DNA of 64,000 nt from Nitrospina sp. Lineage in GTDB: Bacteria > Nitrospinota > Nitrospinia > Nitrospinales > VA-1. The stretch lies in contig JABIAY010000075.1 of the NCBI GenBank assembly GCA_018653085.1, forward strand, positions 1 through 64,000, written 5' to 3'. Position 1 is the stretch's first letter. Every line of letters starts with the position of its first letter. The position numbers and the translations under genes are program-made. The notes beneath the pieces were generated by a model, which saw only the letters and a program-made list of their open reading frames with translations, was not told the origin of the DNA and searched no databases. Below, piece after piece: positions 35,368-44,566 of this stretch.

Positions 35368-36426
35368 TCAATCTTGAACCAGATCGCTCCATTGAAAAAT
35401 ACTGTCTGGAGCAATATCCTTCGCGGCCTTATATTTTAGAACTTTCTCAATCTCCTTGGGGCTGATACCCGTACCCGGACGCTTCCAGGTAATATCCTCA
35501 AAGCTTATCTGTTGACCGGCTTTAATTTCACGTTTCGCAACCAGGCTTCGACGCGCATTGGTTCTTGCCGCTTCTTCGGTAACAATGGAATGCTTCTCGT
35601 GATCTCCCAGTAGTTGAAAAAAACTATCAAGATTAGCCTTAAATTTCTTAAGGTCTTCCTTATCCATTGCATGATAATGATCATTTCCGGGAAGGGTTTT
35701 GTCGTGAGTAAAATGTTTTTCAATAATAGATGCTCCTAAAAGAACGGCTATCTCGAGATTCTTCATATCTCCGGGCAAGGTGTGGTCTGAATAACCAACG
35801 GGGTATTTGGGAAAGTGTTTCTTCATATCCTGAATCATCGCAAGGTTGGCGTCTTCATCCCGAGTGGGGTAATTAAGGATGCAGTGAAGCAGTGCCAGCG
35901 GATTACCTCTTGACTCGACCCATTCAGTAGCTTCTTTGATTTCATCCAAATTAGATGCCCCTGTTGAAAGAATAATGGGCTTCCCAAATTCGCAAATATA
36001 TTGAATGAATGGTTTATTAGTAATATCAGAAGAGGAAATCTTGAACACATCCATCAAATCATTCAAAAACCCGGCAGATTCCAAATCAAAAGGAGTACTC
36101 AGGAATTCTATATTCGCCTTATCACAATAATTTTTTAGTGCTACAAATTCATCTTTCCAGAATTTATCGTATTTCCTGAACAGTTCATACTGGCTCTTGG
36201 TAGGTTCTTTGCCGAGGTCCCAATATGCCGGAGAATTTTTTGAGACGAGAGTATCCGCTTTATAGGTTTGAAACTTAATAGCATCGGCACCCCCTTCTTT
36301 TGCTTCATCAATCAATCTCTTGGCCAAATCCATGTTGCCTTCATGGTTGACTCCCGCTTCTGCAATAATAATTGGCCTGACGATTTGAAGCTTGTTGATG
36401 AGTGCAAAATTAAAAAGGTTTGTCAT
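35368..36426 (-). CDS. neuB: N-acetylneuraminate/nonulosonate synthase family (NeuB/SpsE-like)
   Basis: The 352-residue enzyme condenses PEP with a six-carbon sugar (ManNAc or a diacetamido hexose) to a nine-carbon nonulosonic acid. The TIM-barrel part shows IIAEAGVNHEGNMDLAKRLI, DAIKFQTYK, FLSTPFD, KISSSDITN, ILSTGAS, LLHCILNYPT, VGYSDHT and IIEKHFTHDKTLPGNDH. The C-terminal antifreeze-like SAF domain follows from about residue 290 (RSLVAKREIKAGQQISFEDITWKRPGTGISP). It lies between the spsF and metallo-hydrolase genes. Which nonulosonate it makes cannot be read from sequence. Confidence 0.92.
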   Translation of the reverse strand: MTNLFNFALINKLQIVRPIIIAEAGVNHEGNMDLAKRLIDEAKEGGADAIKFQTYKADTLVSKNSPAYWDLGKEPTKSQYELFRKYDKFWKDEFVALKNYCDKANIEFLSTPFDLESAGFLNDLMDVFKISSSDITNKPFIQYICEFGKPIILSTGASNLDEIKEATEWVESRGNPLALLHCILNYPTRDEDANLAMIQDMKKHFPKYPVGYSDHTLPGDMKNLEIAVLLGASIIEKHFTHDKTLPGNDHYHAMDKEDLKKFKANLDSFFQLLGDHEKHSIVTEEAARTNARRSLVAKREIKAGQQISFEDITWKRPGTGISPKEIEKVLKYKAAKDIAPDSIFQWSDLVQD

Positions 36427-36518
36427 TTATTTTCATGACCCAAGTCATCTATTGCAATAGCAAATAATTTTCTTTTGGCTAAAAACATTTTACTGAATAA
36501 ATGTGTTTTTTTGAGTAT

Positions 36519-37232
36519 TCAAGGTTTATTGGCACTCTCGCTCTTCTTAAAAGCTTGCGCGGCTTCAACAATTTCGTGAGCCTCCATCTCTAGGTTCACA
36601 TCCAGCCTCAACAGCTTTTCATAGTCTTGGGGAGTATCCAAATCCACCCTTATTTCAGGGTAATGAAGACGTTTGTCTATAGGGTCAAAGGTACCTATAT
36701 TGAACATTTCGGGGCGAGACCGAATATAGGTAGACACATGCTCTCTGTCATAAGGCTCCTTCGCCTCCTTATGCAATCTTTCAAGAATTGCAAAGGGCAT
36801 GATCTCAGCACCTATGCCATCCGGATATCGATTATTAACCGGCACATTATTGTAAGCGTAATCGTAGTGACCCGACTTAAAAAAAGTAATCAAATGATCT
36901 ATTTCTGAACTGGAAATAAAAGGACAGTCCGCAGATATTCTTATAACATTTGTTGCCTTCCATTTTTGGGCAGCCTCATAGAACCTTTCTATCAGGTCCA
37001 CTTCGCTTCCTCGGAAGATATTGGCACCAAGAGTCGTCAAATAATAAGCTAGGGGATCATTCTCTTCTGTTTGCGGGATAGCAAAGACCAGTCCGTGGAT
37101 TTCGCGTGCCTGGCTCGCCCTGCGAAATACCCACTCAATTACAGGGCAACCCTTCAAATGAAGCATACTTTTATTGGGTAGCCGGCTGGAGCCCATCCGC
37201 GCTTGAACAATGGCGATAAATTTGTCAGTCAT
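36519..37232 (-). CDS. spsF: SpsF-like cytidylyltransferase family protein
   Basis: The 237-residue nucleotidyltransferase-fold protein has the loop IAIVQARMGSSRLPNKSMLHLKGCPVIEW, typical of the SpsF/acylneuraminate cytidylyltransferase family. ISADCPFISSSEIDHLI holds the metal-binding Asp, and EHVSTYIRSRPEMF and IRVDLDTPQDYEKL are further family blocks. It probably activates a sugar acid with CTP. It has an intact nucleotide loop, unlike the cytidylyltransferase-like half of the neighbouring fusion protein, so it may be the working CMP-sugar synthetase of this operon. Confidence 0.88.
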   Translation of the reverse strand: MTDKFIAIVQARMGSSRLPNKSMLHLKGCPVIEWVFRRASQAREIHGLVFAIPQTEENDPLAYYLTTLGANIFRGSEVDLIERFYEAAQKWKATNVIRISADCPFISSSEIDHLITFFKSGHYDYAYNNVPVNNRYPDGIGAEIMPFAILERLHKEAKEPYDREHVSTYIRSRPEMFNIGTFDPIDKRLHYPEIRVDLDTPQDYEKLLRLDVNLEMEAHEIVEAAQAFKKSESANKP

Positions 37233-37334
37233 TCGTAGCTCTAAATTGGGGTCTTAGGAGCAGGGCCAAGCTCCTATTGACCCAAGTTACTAATATTGTG
37301 CCGAAAAGAAACGAGTCGAGCGCAGGAGCCTGCT

Positions 37335-38957
37335 TTAGCTATCTAGAATACTTTCAATAAGCCTCAACACCTTGTCCTTGTTTTTTTGGAACCGAAACGG
37401 CTTAATACGATCAAAAAGTGTCCTACGGTAATGGGTATCCTCAACCATTTTTTTAAAGGCTTTAAAAAGTTTGGCCTCGGTGTCTCCACCTTTATAAAGA
37501 CCCAGCGGGACAAACCCTCTTTCCGGCCTTGCAAACGAGTGCATTTTCTCCCTTTCATGGTGACTCAAGACAATGGAAGGTATATTCATATGAGCCAATT
37601 CGTAAGTGGTTCTTCCGTTTGCGGCAATAGCAATTTGAGCCTGTTCCATAATATGAGACATTACTCCTGTAACATGGATGTATTCTGCCTGCTCTTTGGG
37701 AAGAGACTTGATTTCATTTTCCAATTCCTTGATATGGGAATAGCCACCCCCTGTAACAAGAAAAATTTTAATCTTCTTGTCAGCACAATAACCGGATATC
37801 GTTCTAAAAATTTTTCGTGTAAAATCGCTGGGATCTGCGGCCCCAAAAGTCACCAAAATGGTATCCACTTTCTTTTTAAATCGATTGGGCCGAGCCTCAT
37901 TGAATTCCTCCCGCAGAAAAAAATATTTCTGCCCCCAGAGAATATTTTTCCCCTCGATTTCCGGCTTGTCATACAATTCATTAATGGTTAAATCAGCATG
38001 ACAGGCACCGGACCCCAAATCCTCAAAATTGATTACCTTGATACCCAGTTTGCGAATTTTCAGGATATAGCCCCGGTTTGTTTTAAGGATGTCATTAATG
38101 ACAAGGTCGGGCTTTAAATCAATAACACGTTCTGTTATTTCTTTTTGGTTGTACACTTCAAGCCAATAATCCCCCCCGGCCAAGCGGGTCACGGCATCGC
38201 GGGATTTTTCGTCACACACAAAATAAACCTCATGATCGGTGATCTCGTGAGCAAGGGTAAGGGCTCTATAAATATGACCCATGCCAATTTGCTCATCCCC
38301 CCTGACCCTGAAAACAATCCGCTTTCTTTTGAGGAGTTTCTCGCAAACCCACCAGTCCTGATAGCTTCTTATCTCTATCAAGTCAGGGCTGATTTCATAT
38401 GTCACAGGCTTTACTTTGCCCGCTCCAAATCCTCTCTGGGCGAGGGAGGTTGAAATAATTTTGAATGCTTGAGACTCTATAAGAAGCTCTGGCTCAGAAT
38501 CCTCTGTCAAAAACTCGTGAAAATTTCTTTTGCTTGTTTTGAATGCGCGGGAAATTTCCCGCTTTACCGGAATTAAAAATTTGGTATCTCGGAGAGATTT
38601 GTATTTCCGCAGAGCTTTTTGGATATCTCGTTCTTCTAGTAGCGGCACATATGGGGAGAGCAGTATCAATTCTTTATATTGCGCTGAAAGCTGGGGAAAA
38701 AGAAAACCCAGGCTTTCAACCGTATTCTGGGTTTTTAATCTCAGTTTTTTTTTATAGCTGTATTGAATGCTGTTTCTTTTGCATATGAGACAGATTTCCT
38801 CAGAGTCTGTGACAACATAAATATGCTCCCCCGGAACAAGCCTCCTTGCCCTGTCAATGGCTCGCTGTATCAAACTTGTCCCGGCCAGTTTTTTCACCAG
38901 ATCATCGGTGAATGCAACGTTTTTTTTAACAGCTGGAATAACAATGGCCGTATTCAT
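37335..38957 (-). CDS. cytidylyltransferase-like / PseG-type UDP-sugar hydrolase fusion
   Basis: The protein has 540 residues. Residues 1-225 resemble an acylneuraminate cytidylyltransferase (LAGTSLIQRAIDRARRL, IYVVTDSEEI, LLSPYVPLLEERDIQKAL). The N-terminal RxGSKxxxxKN nucleotide loop is missing; it reads IPAVKKNVAFTDDLV, so this half may be inactive. Residues 230-540 are PseG/SpsG-like: VFRVRGDEQIGMGHIYRALTLA (catalytic His in GxGH), VINFEDLG, ILVTFGAADPSDFT and IAIAANGRTTYELAHMNIPSIVL. PseG cleaves UDP from a UDP-linked hexose before the synthase step. It starts one base after the DegT gene stop region, in an operon. Confidence 0.85.
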   Translation of the reverse strand: MNTAIVIPAVKKNVAFTDDLVKKLAGTSLIQRAIDRARRLVPGEHIYVVTDSEEICLICKRNSIQYSYKKKLRLKTQNTVESLGFLFPQLSAQYKELILLSPYVPLLEERDIQKALRKYKSLRDTKFLIPVKREISRAFKTSKRNFHEFLTEDSEPELLIESQAFKIISTSLAQRGFGAGKVKPVTYEISPDLIEIRSYQDWWVCEKLLKRKRIVFRVRGDEQIGMGHIYRALTLAHEITDHEVYFVCDEKSRDAVTRLAGGDYWLEVYNQKEITERVIDLKPDLVINDILKTNRGYILKIRKLGIKVINFEDLGSGACHADLTINELYDKPEIEGKNILWGQKYFFLREEFNEARPNRFKKKVDTILVTFGAADPSDFTRKIFRTISGYCADKKIKIFLVTGGGYSHIKELENEIKSLPKEQAEYIHVTGVMSHIMEQAQIAIAANGRTTYELAHMNIPSIVLSHHEREKMHSFARPERGFVPLGLYKGGDTEAKLFKAFKKMVEDTHYRRTLFDRIKPFRFQKNKDKVLRLIESILDS

Positions 38958-38958
38958 T

Positions 38959-40137
38959 TTAAGCTCGCAACTCTTTCAAGACGTCCTGGGTAGATTGTAA
39001 TATGTAATCAAGATCGGAATCCAAAAGGCTATGATGGAAAGGGAAAGAAACCATATTATCGAAAAAATTATCTGCGTTGGGACAATCGGCATCTCCAAAA
39101 CCGGCTGTTTGATATAGCGGATACCTGTTCAGCGGATAATACTGCACCACGCATTGGATTTTTTTATCTCCCGCCATCCTTCTGATAAACTCATCTCGCT
39201 TCCCATTTGTCAACTTAGCGGCAAGAAGATGATAGTTATGACGAGATGAAGGAACACGGTGGAACTCTAACTCCGGGAAGTCCGCCAAAGCATCAATAAA
39301 TCTTATGGCTCGTTCACGCTTTTTTTGATTGATGACATTTATTCGATCCAGTAATTTCAAACCTAAAGCGCACTCGACTTCGCCAATACAATAATTATTA
39401 GGCCAAAAAACTCGACCATTTATTTGCGGGAAATCGACATTCCCCATTGCGGGAATCCAATAGTCATTTCGTTTGGCCAAAAAGGAACAATGCCCATTAT
39501 GCCGCAATCCGGGAACGAGAGCGGCAAGCTCCTTATCCCTGACCATAAGCGCACCTCCCTCACCAAGAGTTGAAATATTTTTATGAGAATGGAAGGAGAG
39601 CACACCAAAATCACCATAGGCTCCTGCCATTTTACCCTCAACTTCAACCCCCAAAGCTTGAGCCGCATCTTCTATCACCAAAAAATTATGCCGTTTGGCC
39701 ATTTCCATAATCTCCGCCATGTCAGCCCCGTACCCGTAAAGATGGGCGACAACTACGGCTTTGGTCTTTGAGGTTACTTTATCCGCAATTGTCTGGGCTG
39801 TGACCACACGCTTATGCGGATCAATGTCTGCCCAAACGATTCGAGCACCACTTTTAGCAAAGGGATAAGCGGATGAAGTAAAGGTATGAGAAGGAATGAC
39901 AACCTCATCTCCCTTGTCAAAGCAACAGAGTTGCGCCGCCAACTCAAGTGCCGCCGTGGCATTACAAACACCAAAAGCATGACGTCCTCCAATATACCGG
40001 CACAACTTTGCTTCAAATTCATGGAGATTTTGCCCTTGAGTCAGAGGATTGGCATTTCGCATAGCCTCCAACACGGCATCTTCTTCTTCTTTGGTATAGG
40101 TGTGCGCGCGAGCACTGAAATGGATTTTAAATTCCAT
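38959..40137 (-). CDS. DegT/DnrJ/EryC1/StrS family aminotransferase
   Basis: The 392-residue PLP-dependent sugar aminotransferase has the PLP lysine at about residue 186 in SFHSHKNISTLGEGGAL. Conserved blocks include GVCNATAALELAAQL, DEVVIPSHTFTSSAYP, VVVAHLYGYGADM and VIEDAAQALG. It lies six bases from the KdnB-like gene. In Shewanella the KdnA/KdnB pair replaces the 8-hydroxyl of Kdo with an amine, and KdnA belongs to this aminotransferase class. This protein could play the KdnA role, but its sequence is that of a general DegT enzyme, so a PseC/WecE-like substrate is also possible. Confidence 0.9.
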   Translation of the reverse strand: MEFKIHFSARAHTYTKEEEDAVLEAMRNANPLTQGQNLHEFEAKLCRYIGGRHAFGVCNATAALELAAQLCCFDKGDEVVIPSHTFTSSAYPFAKSGARIVWADIDPHKRVVTAQTIADKVTSKTKAVVVAHLYGYGADMAEIMEMAKRHNFLVIEDAAQALGVEVEGKMAGAYGDFGVLSFHSHKNISTLGEGGALMVRDKELAALVPGLRHNGHCSFLAKRNDYWIPAMGNVDFPQINGRVFWPNNYCIGEVECALGLKLLDRINVINQKKRERAIRFIDALADFPELEFHRVPSSRHNYHLLAAKLTNGKRDEFIRRMAGDKKIQCVVQYYPLNRYPLYQTAGFGDADCPNADNFFDNMVSFPFHHSLLDSDLDYILQSTQDVLKELRA

Positions 40138-40143
40138 GATGTC

Positions 40144-41250
40144 TTACATGGACCTGAAAATTTCTATAACTTTCTCTTTTGTCAGTATACTCTTAAAGTC
40201 GTCTCCCAAAGCATTGGTCAACGGTTTCTCATGAATTATAGTGGCTTCATACAACAAGTCATATTGTTCCTCGTTAAGATTTCGGCAAACCCCTCGTGGA
40301 ACAGGAATATTTTGTTTTTCCACCATTCGCCAGAATTCTTCCAACTCACGGGGATAGAATTCCTCCATGGCGGTCATGGCCACACAATTTGCTATTCCAT
40401 GGTGCATGCCAAGCACCACTGATAACCCTGCCGAAAAGGGATGGAGAACACCAACATAAGTAGTCCCAACCGCACAACCTCCGAAGTAGGATGCCACCAT
40501 TAGCTTTTCCCGGTTCCGTGCGCTTTTTATCTCATCGCTCAAAAAAACCTCCCGGCAAAATTTGATTGCCTGGTCGGAAAATGCGTCTCCCACAACGTTT
40601 CGGTAATGCCCACTCAAAACTTCCATGCAATGAATATAAGCATCCATTCCAGTATAGAAATATTGGTCGCTGGGTACGGTTTCAGTTAAATCAGGGTCAA
40701 GGATGAGTTGATCAAAGACGGTATGATCACTGTTCATTCCCAATTTCAAACCTTTTTCCTTATTGGTCAGAACACAAGTACGAGTAGCCTCAGCACCCGT
40801 GCCCGATATTGTGGGAATACCCACCTTATAAACCCCCGGAACTTTTACCAGATCCCACCCTTGATAATCCTCGGCTTTCCCCCCATTGGTCAAAAGGTTG
40901 GAAACAGCTTTAGCGATATCCAAGGTGGTTCCTCCGCCAATTCCAATCACGGCAAAAGGATCACTTATTCCCTCTTCCAACAGTTTGGCAACTTTCAGGT
41001 TCACATAGTCTGTAGTCGGCTCATTTTGAGAGTCAACAAATATCACCTTATCGTCCTCGGACTGAGCGAAACACCCCAAACTTCCTGCATTCTTCTCGAA
41101 AAACTGATCCACAAAATACACAGCGCACTTATTTTGGCCCCTTTGACGTTGGCTCAAAATGGTCTCCAATTCCTTAATGGCACCGGGTCTAAAAAAATAT
41201 CGGAGCACATTCCTGGAGTTTTTAATTCCTGTCTCTAAAATTTCAAACAT
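40144..41250 (-). CDS. kdnB: iron-containing alcohol dehydrogenase, KdnB-like (Kdo 8-oxidase)
   Basis: The 368-residue NAD-dependent Fe-type dehydrogenase has the nucleotide motif IGIGGGTTLDIAKAVSNLL and metal ligands Asp203, His207 (TGMDAYIHCME), His270 and His284 (VLHPFSAGLSVVLGMHHG). The ligand spacing of 4, 63 and 14 is that of the family. The segments NGGKAEDYQGWDLVKVPGVYKVGIPTISGTGAEATRTCV and LGMNSDHTVFDQLILDPDL resemble KdnB, which oxidises C8 of Kdo in 8-amino-Kdo synthesis. The adjacent aminotransferase fits that route. Other sugar alcohols are possible substrates. Confidence 0.85.
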   Translation of the reverse strand: MFEILETGIKNSRNVLRYFFRPGAIKELETILSQRQRGQNKCAVYFVDQFFEKNAGSLGCFAQSEDDKVIFVDSQNEPTTDYVNLKVAKLLEEGISDPFAVIGIGGGTTLDIAKAVSNLLTNGGKAEDYQGWDLVKVPGVYKVGIPTISGTGAEATRTCVLTNKEKGLKLGMNSDHTVFDQLILDPDLTETVPSDQYFYTGMDAYIHCMEVLSGHYRNVVGDAFSDQAIKFCREVFLSDEIKSARNREKLMVASYFGGCAVGTTYVGVLHPFSAGLSVVLGMHHGIANCVAMTAMEEFYPRELEEFWRMVEKQNIPVPRGVCRNLNEEQYDLLYEATIIHEKPLTNALGDDFKSILTKEKVIEIFRSM

Positions 41251-41252
41251 AA

Positions 41253-42599
41253 TTAAGGATGAACCCCAAGGTCCTCACAATGATAGGTTGCTCCCGACCC
41301 CAAAATTAACCGGAGGTTGTCTGGCCACTGAGTTCCTTCTCCAAAAAAAGCCCCCTTGATTTGCTCACAGGTAAGGTTTTTCACCTTGCTGAGATCGGCC
41401 CTATCTAAATTTGCCTCAAATAAGTTGGCCTCCATCAGGTTTGCCGTACCAAAGTTTAGGCTCCTAAATGTCCCCCCCCTAAGATCAGCTCCGCTAAGGT
41501 TACTTGCGCTCAAATCAACTTTGGCGAATCCAGCTTGGCTTAGGTCCGCTCCCCTTAGATCTGCCCCGTTATAATTGGTCCCTGTGCTACCAGACTGCTT
41601 CAAATTAGCTCCCAGAAGGTTTGCCCCTTGAAAGTCGGCATTGTTCAAGTTTGCACGACTCAAATCTGCCTGACTGAGATTGGCTTTTCTAAAGCTTGCT
41701 CCAGCAAGAAAACTACTCCCAAGATCTACTCCCTTCAATGTAGCTTGATCAAAATTGGCCGGGCCAAAAGCGGAGTTATTATAAAAATACACCCCATGGA
41801 GGTCCGCCCCAGTTAGATCCGCTCCCCTAAAACTCGTCTGATTGAAAGTAGCCCGCCTTAAGTCAGCACCCGTCAGACCAGCCTGGTCCAGGACCGCCCT
41901 ATCTAAATTTGCATCGCTCAAGTCAACTCGCTTCAAATTGGCCGCACGCAAATCAGATTCAGCAAGGTTGGCATGTGAGAGATCAGCCTCACTCAAGTCT
42001 GCCCCTGTCAGGCTGGCACCAGCAAGGTCAGCCCTATAAAGTACTGCTTGCCTGATATTAGCATGATCAAGTTTAGCCCTAACGAGTATGGCTCTTTCGA
42101 GGTTGGCCCTCCCCATATCTGCCCACTGGAGATGAGCTCGACTGAGGTTAGACCCACTAAGATCAGCTTGCTGGAGATTGGAGTGGTTCAACTGAATTCC
42201 AACCAGTTCGGCTCCAGCGAGATCAACCCCTTGCAACTTATCCTTTTTATCGGCAATAGCATCTTTCAGCTCTCCATTTATTTTTGGAAAGGGCTGTCGT
42301 GGCCCTAAAAGGGAATGATAAACACTGGTTGGCTCCAGAAATCTTGGTTTCGCTATTGTTTTCATCGCTTGAATTCGCGCAACATTTTTCAAAGCTGATT
42401 TTTTTTGATCACCCTCTAACTGCAAGATAACAGATCGAACCTTGCCCTCAACAATTCCAGTTTCGTTTACATGCCCATACAAAGCTATAAGAAAAAAAAC
42501 AAGATAAACACTAACGAGACAAAATAGTATGAAGATGGGGAGTTTAGCCGGAGAGTTAATTGAGTCCCTTTTAAGTTTTTCCAGCAAGTAAATAGTCAC
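41253..42599 (-). CDS. membrane-anchored pentapeptide-repeat protein
   Basis: The 448-residue protein has an N-terminal transmembrane helix at about 20-42 (AKLPIFILFCLVSVYLVFFLIALYG) and a region of about 85 residues. More than 50 tandem A(D/N)LxX pentapeptide repeats follow from about residue 120 to 415 (ADLSGSNLSRAHLQWADM and similar). These form a right-handed quadrilateral beta-helix. The tail LTCEQIKGAFFGEGTQWPDNL recurs in pentapeptide proteins. The stop lies three bases before kdnB, so it heads the sugar operon. Function unknown; it may be a scaffold at the membrane. Confidence 0.88.
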   Translation of the reverse strand: MTIYLLEKLKRDSINSPAKLPIFILFCLVSVYLVFFLIALYGHVNETGIVEGKVRSVILQLEGDQKKSALKNVARIQAMKTIAKPRFLEPTSVYHSLLGPRQPFPKINGELKDAIADKKDKLQGVDLAGAELVGIQLNHSNLQQADLSGSNLSRAHLQWADMGRANLERAILVRAKLDHANIRQAVLYRADLAGASLTGADLSEADLSHANLAESDLRAANLKRVDLSDANLDRAVLDQAGLTGADLRRATFNQTSFRGADLTGADLHGVYFYNNSAFGPANFDQATLKGVDLGSSFLAGASFRKANLSQADLSRANLNNADFQGANLLGANLKQSGSTGTNYNGADLRGADLSQAGFAKVDLSASNLSGADLRGGTFRSLNFGTANLMEANLFEANLDRADLSKVKNLTCEQIKGAFFGEGTQWPDNLRLILGSGATYHCEDLGVHP

Positions 42600-42769
42600 T
42601 TTTATCCGTTTAGGAACGTTTCTCGTTTTCGCTAAAACTTATCGTCAGCACCCATTTATTTTAAGTTCTTAGGGAAACATAAAAAAAGTAGCACTCAAAT
42701 CATCAAAACGAATCTTTTTCCCAAATGAATATAGGTTGATGGGGGCGGGGAAACCCGCAATGCTTTTTC

Positions 42770-43507
42770 TCACCTTAAAGCTGAATAGGCCTCTTCATCG
42801 ACCCACCACTGCAATATTCCCCCAACAGGGCTCACCTGTTTAGCGGGATAATTTTCCGCACACACATCTTCTCCAATAATATCTTTAACAATAGAAGCCT
42901 TTTCTTTACCAGTAACCAAAAACGTGACCCGTAACGCCTGGTTAAAAATTTTCGGAGTCATAGTTATTCTTTTTTGACCACTCTCAGGATGAGCCGTTAC
43001 CGCACAAAGACCAAGGTCTCGATAAGAAGAGTTTGCGTGGGGAAAAATAGATGCCGTATGACCATCGAGCCCCAAACCAAGAATAACCCAGTCAAAAGAG
43101 GGAATACCTTTCTCACCTGACCCAAAATGGCCCCGCATCTTTTCTCCATACTGAACAGCTTCAGTTATGGGGTCGGCCTCGCCTTTAATACGGTTAATAT
43201 TTTTCTCTGGAATAGAGACATGATCGATCAATAATTCTTGAGCCATCCGGAAATTGCTTTCCATATCTTCAGGAGGAACACATCGCTCGTCACCCCAAAA
43301 CAGGTGAACTGAGCTCCAAGGGATAGACTGTCGGAACTCTTCACCGGCCAAACACCGATATACCACTGTAGGGGTACTACCACCGCAAAGTGCGACACTA
43401 AACTTATTCCCCGACCGAGTAGCTTGCTGAGCCCCTTCTTTCCAATCTTTTGCAACTGCTATTGCCAGCTTCTCTCGGTTCTGAAAAACTCGGATTTCTG
43501 GTTTCAT
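42770..43507 (-). CDS. pgl: 6-phosphogluconolactonase
   Basis: The 245-residue enzyme hydrolyses 6-phosphogluconolactone in the oxidative pentose phosphate pathway in the cytoplasm. The DevB/Pgl family blocks are clear: SVALCGGSTPTVVYRCL, VHLFWGDERCVPPEDMESNFRMAQELLI, FDWVILGLGLDGHTASIFPH and RVTFLVTGKEKASIV. No zwf or gnd gene is adjacent, so it appears as a housekeeping gene inserted in or next to the accessory region. It would supply NADPH and pentoses generally. Confidence 0.95.
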   Translation of the reverse strand: MKPEIRVFQNREKLAIAVAKDWKEGAQQATRSGNKFSVALCGGSTPTVVYRCLAGEEFRQSIPWSSVHLFWGDERCVPPEDMESNFRMAQELLIDHVSIPEKNINRIKGEADPITEAVQYGEKMRGHFGSGEKGIPSFDWVILGLGLDGHTASIFPHANSSYRDLGLCAVTAHPESGQKRITMTPKIFNQALRVTFLVTGKEKASIVKDIIGEDVCAENYPAKQVSPVGGILQWWVDEEAYSALR

Positions 43508-43566
43508 CCTTATAGCTTGAAATATTTCATCAAAGTTATACAGACAGATTCATTCAGCCCACTTCT

Positions 43567-44361
43567 TTATTTTGGGCCCGGAAATAATTCAGTTGTTTTT
43601 CCCGTCAACCCGTAAACAAAAACGCCTATCCATTCATGCAAGGCACGGGAAAAAACTGCCATATGACCCAAACTAAAATCGAATCTTAGCTGATCATCAT
43701 ATCCAAAGTCCACCGGATACGGAATGACTTCCCAACCGGCCTGCCTATAAACACCAACAGACCTCGGCATATGAAATGCAGAGGTAATGAGAACCCATTT
43801 TTCACCAGCCTTTGGTTTGATCAACTCATAACTTGCCACTCCACCCTGAAACGTGTTGTGTGACTTAGATTCAAAAATCACCCGACTTGCGTCTAATCCC
43901 ACCTGCTCAAAGATCATGCGCGCAGTCCCTTCAGGTGTTGGCACCTGACTGTCAACCGATCCAACCCCGCCTACAAACAGAAGCTTTGCCTCCGGGTAAC
44001 GCTTCGCCAAGGATATAAATGTTATTAGACGTTCAGAACTCCCGTTTAGAGATGGCTGGCCCCAGGTTTTAGAAATTGTACTATTTTCAGAGCCCGCTAA
44101 AACAACAACTCCATCCAATTCTTCCGGCAACTTCAAAGAATGTGAAAATCGGCTTTCCAGAACGAACAAAAGCCCCTGCCCAAATGGCCTGAAAGAAAGC
44201 ACAAAAATAACTACCACTGCCACTGAAAGCAACCAGCGTCCAGCAATGTTTTTTTTTGTCCAAAGAAGAACCGTACCAAGAGCCAAAAGAAACAGCAATA
44301 TCCTGCTTGGGGAAAAAATCCACCAAAGCAATTTTGAAAAAAACCAGAATAGTGTGTCCAT
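43567..44361 (-). CDS. YdcF/ElyC/SanA family (DUF218) membrane protein
   Basis: The 264-residue protein has two N-terminal hydrophobic helices (about 15-33 and 40-60) and a DUF218 domain. Conserved parts are LDGVVVLAGSEN, AKLLFVGGVGS, ESKSHNTFQGGVASYELI and WVLITSAFHMPRSVGVYRQAGWEVIPYPVDF. The ElyC relatives affect envelope and undecaprenyl-phosphate carrier metabolism, which would fit a surface-glycan locus, but the biochemical activity is not known. It sits upstream of pgl on the same strand, 59 bases away. Confidence 0.88.
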   Translation of the reverse strand: MDTLFWFFSKLLWWIFSPSRILLFLLALGTVLLWTKKNIAGRWLLSVAVVVIFVLSFRPFGQGLLFVLESRFSHSLKLPEELDGVVVLAGSENSTISKTWGQPSLNGSSERLITFISLAKRYPEAKLLFVGGVGSVDSQVPTPEGTARMIFEQVGLDASRVIFESKSHNTFQGGVASYELIKPKAGEKWVLITSAFHMPRSVGVYRQAGWEVIPYPVDFGYDDQLRFDFSLGHMAVFSRALHEWIGVFVYGLTGKTTELFPGPK

Positions 44362-44566
44362 GAAAAATCTTAGCCTGAAAAAACGCTATATGCCTGCCAA
44401 TAACTGCCTAACAGTAAACAAAAAAACCTTGTCGAAATCAATTGCAAATGCATCAGGTGTTTTCAAGGATTGAGCCTGCACAATAGCTCCATTGCAAAAA
44501 TGAGATAGCATTAAAAAATGCTATCCATCACTGATATTCAAAAAAAAACAAAGGTGAAGCTATGGC

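Noticed and set aside
41400-42250. Regularly spaced short repeats that could suggest a CRISPR array
   Set aside because: The periodicity is 15 bases and coding (pentapeptide repeats); no repeat-spacer structure or cas gene is present.
41356-42308. Series of plus-strand ORFs rich in Leu/Ser/Ala repeats
   Set aside because: They are the antisense reading of the pentapeptide repeats, which produce periodic open frames.
42745-42758. GC-rich hairpin GCGGG-GAAA-CCCGC followed by T-rich sequence
   Set aside because: The T-run lies on the plus-strand side, where no transcript is expected to end; not a convincing terminator for pgl on the minus strand.
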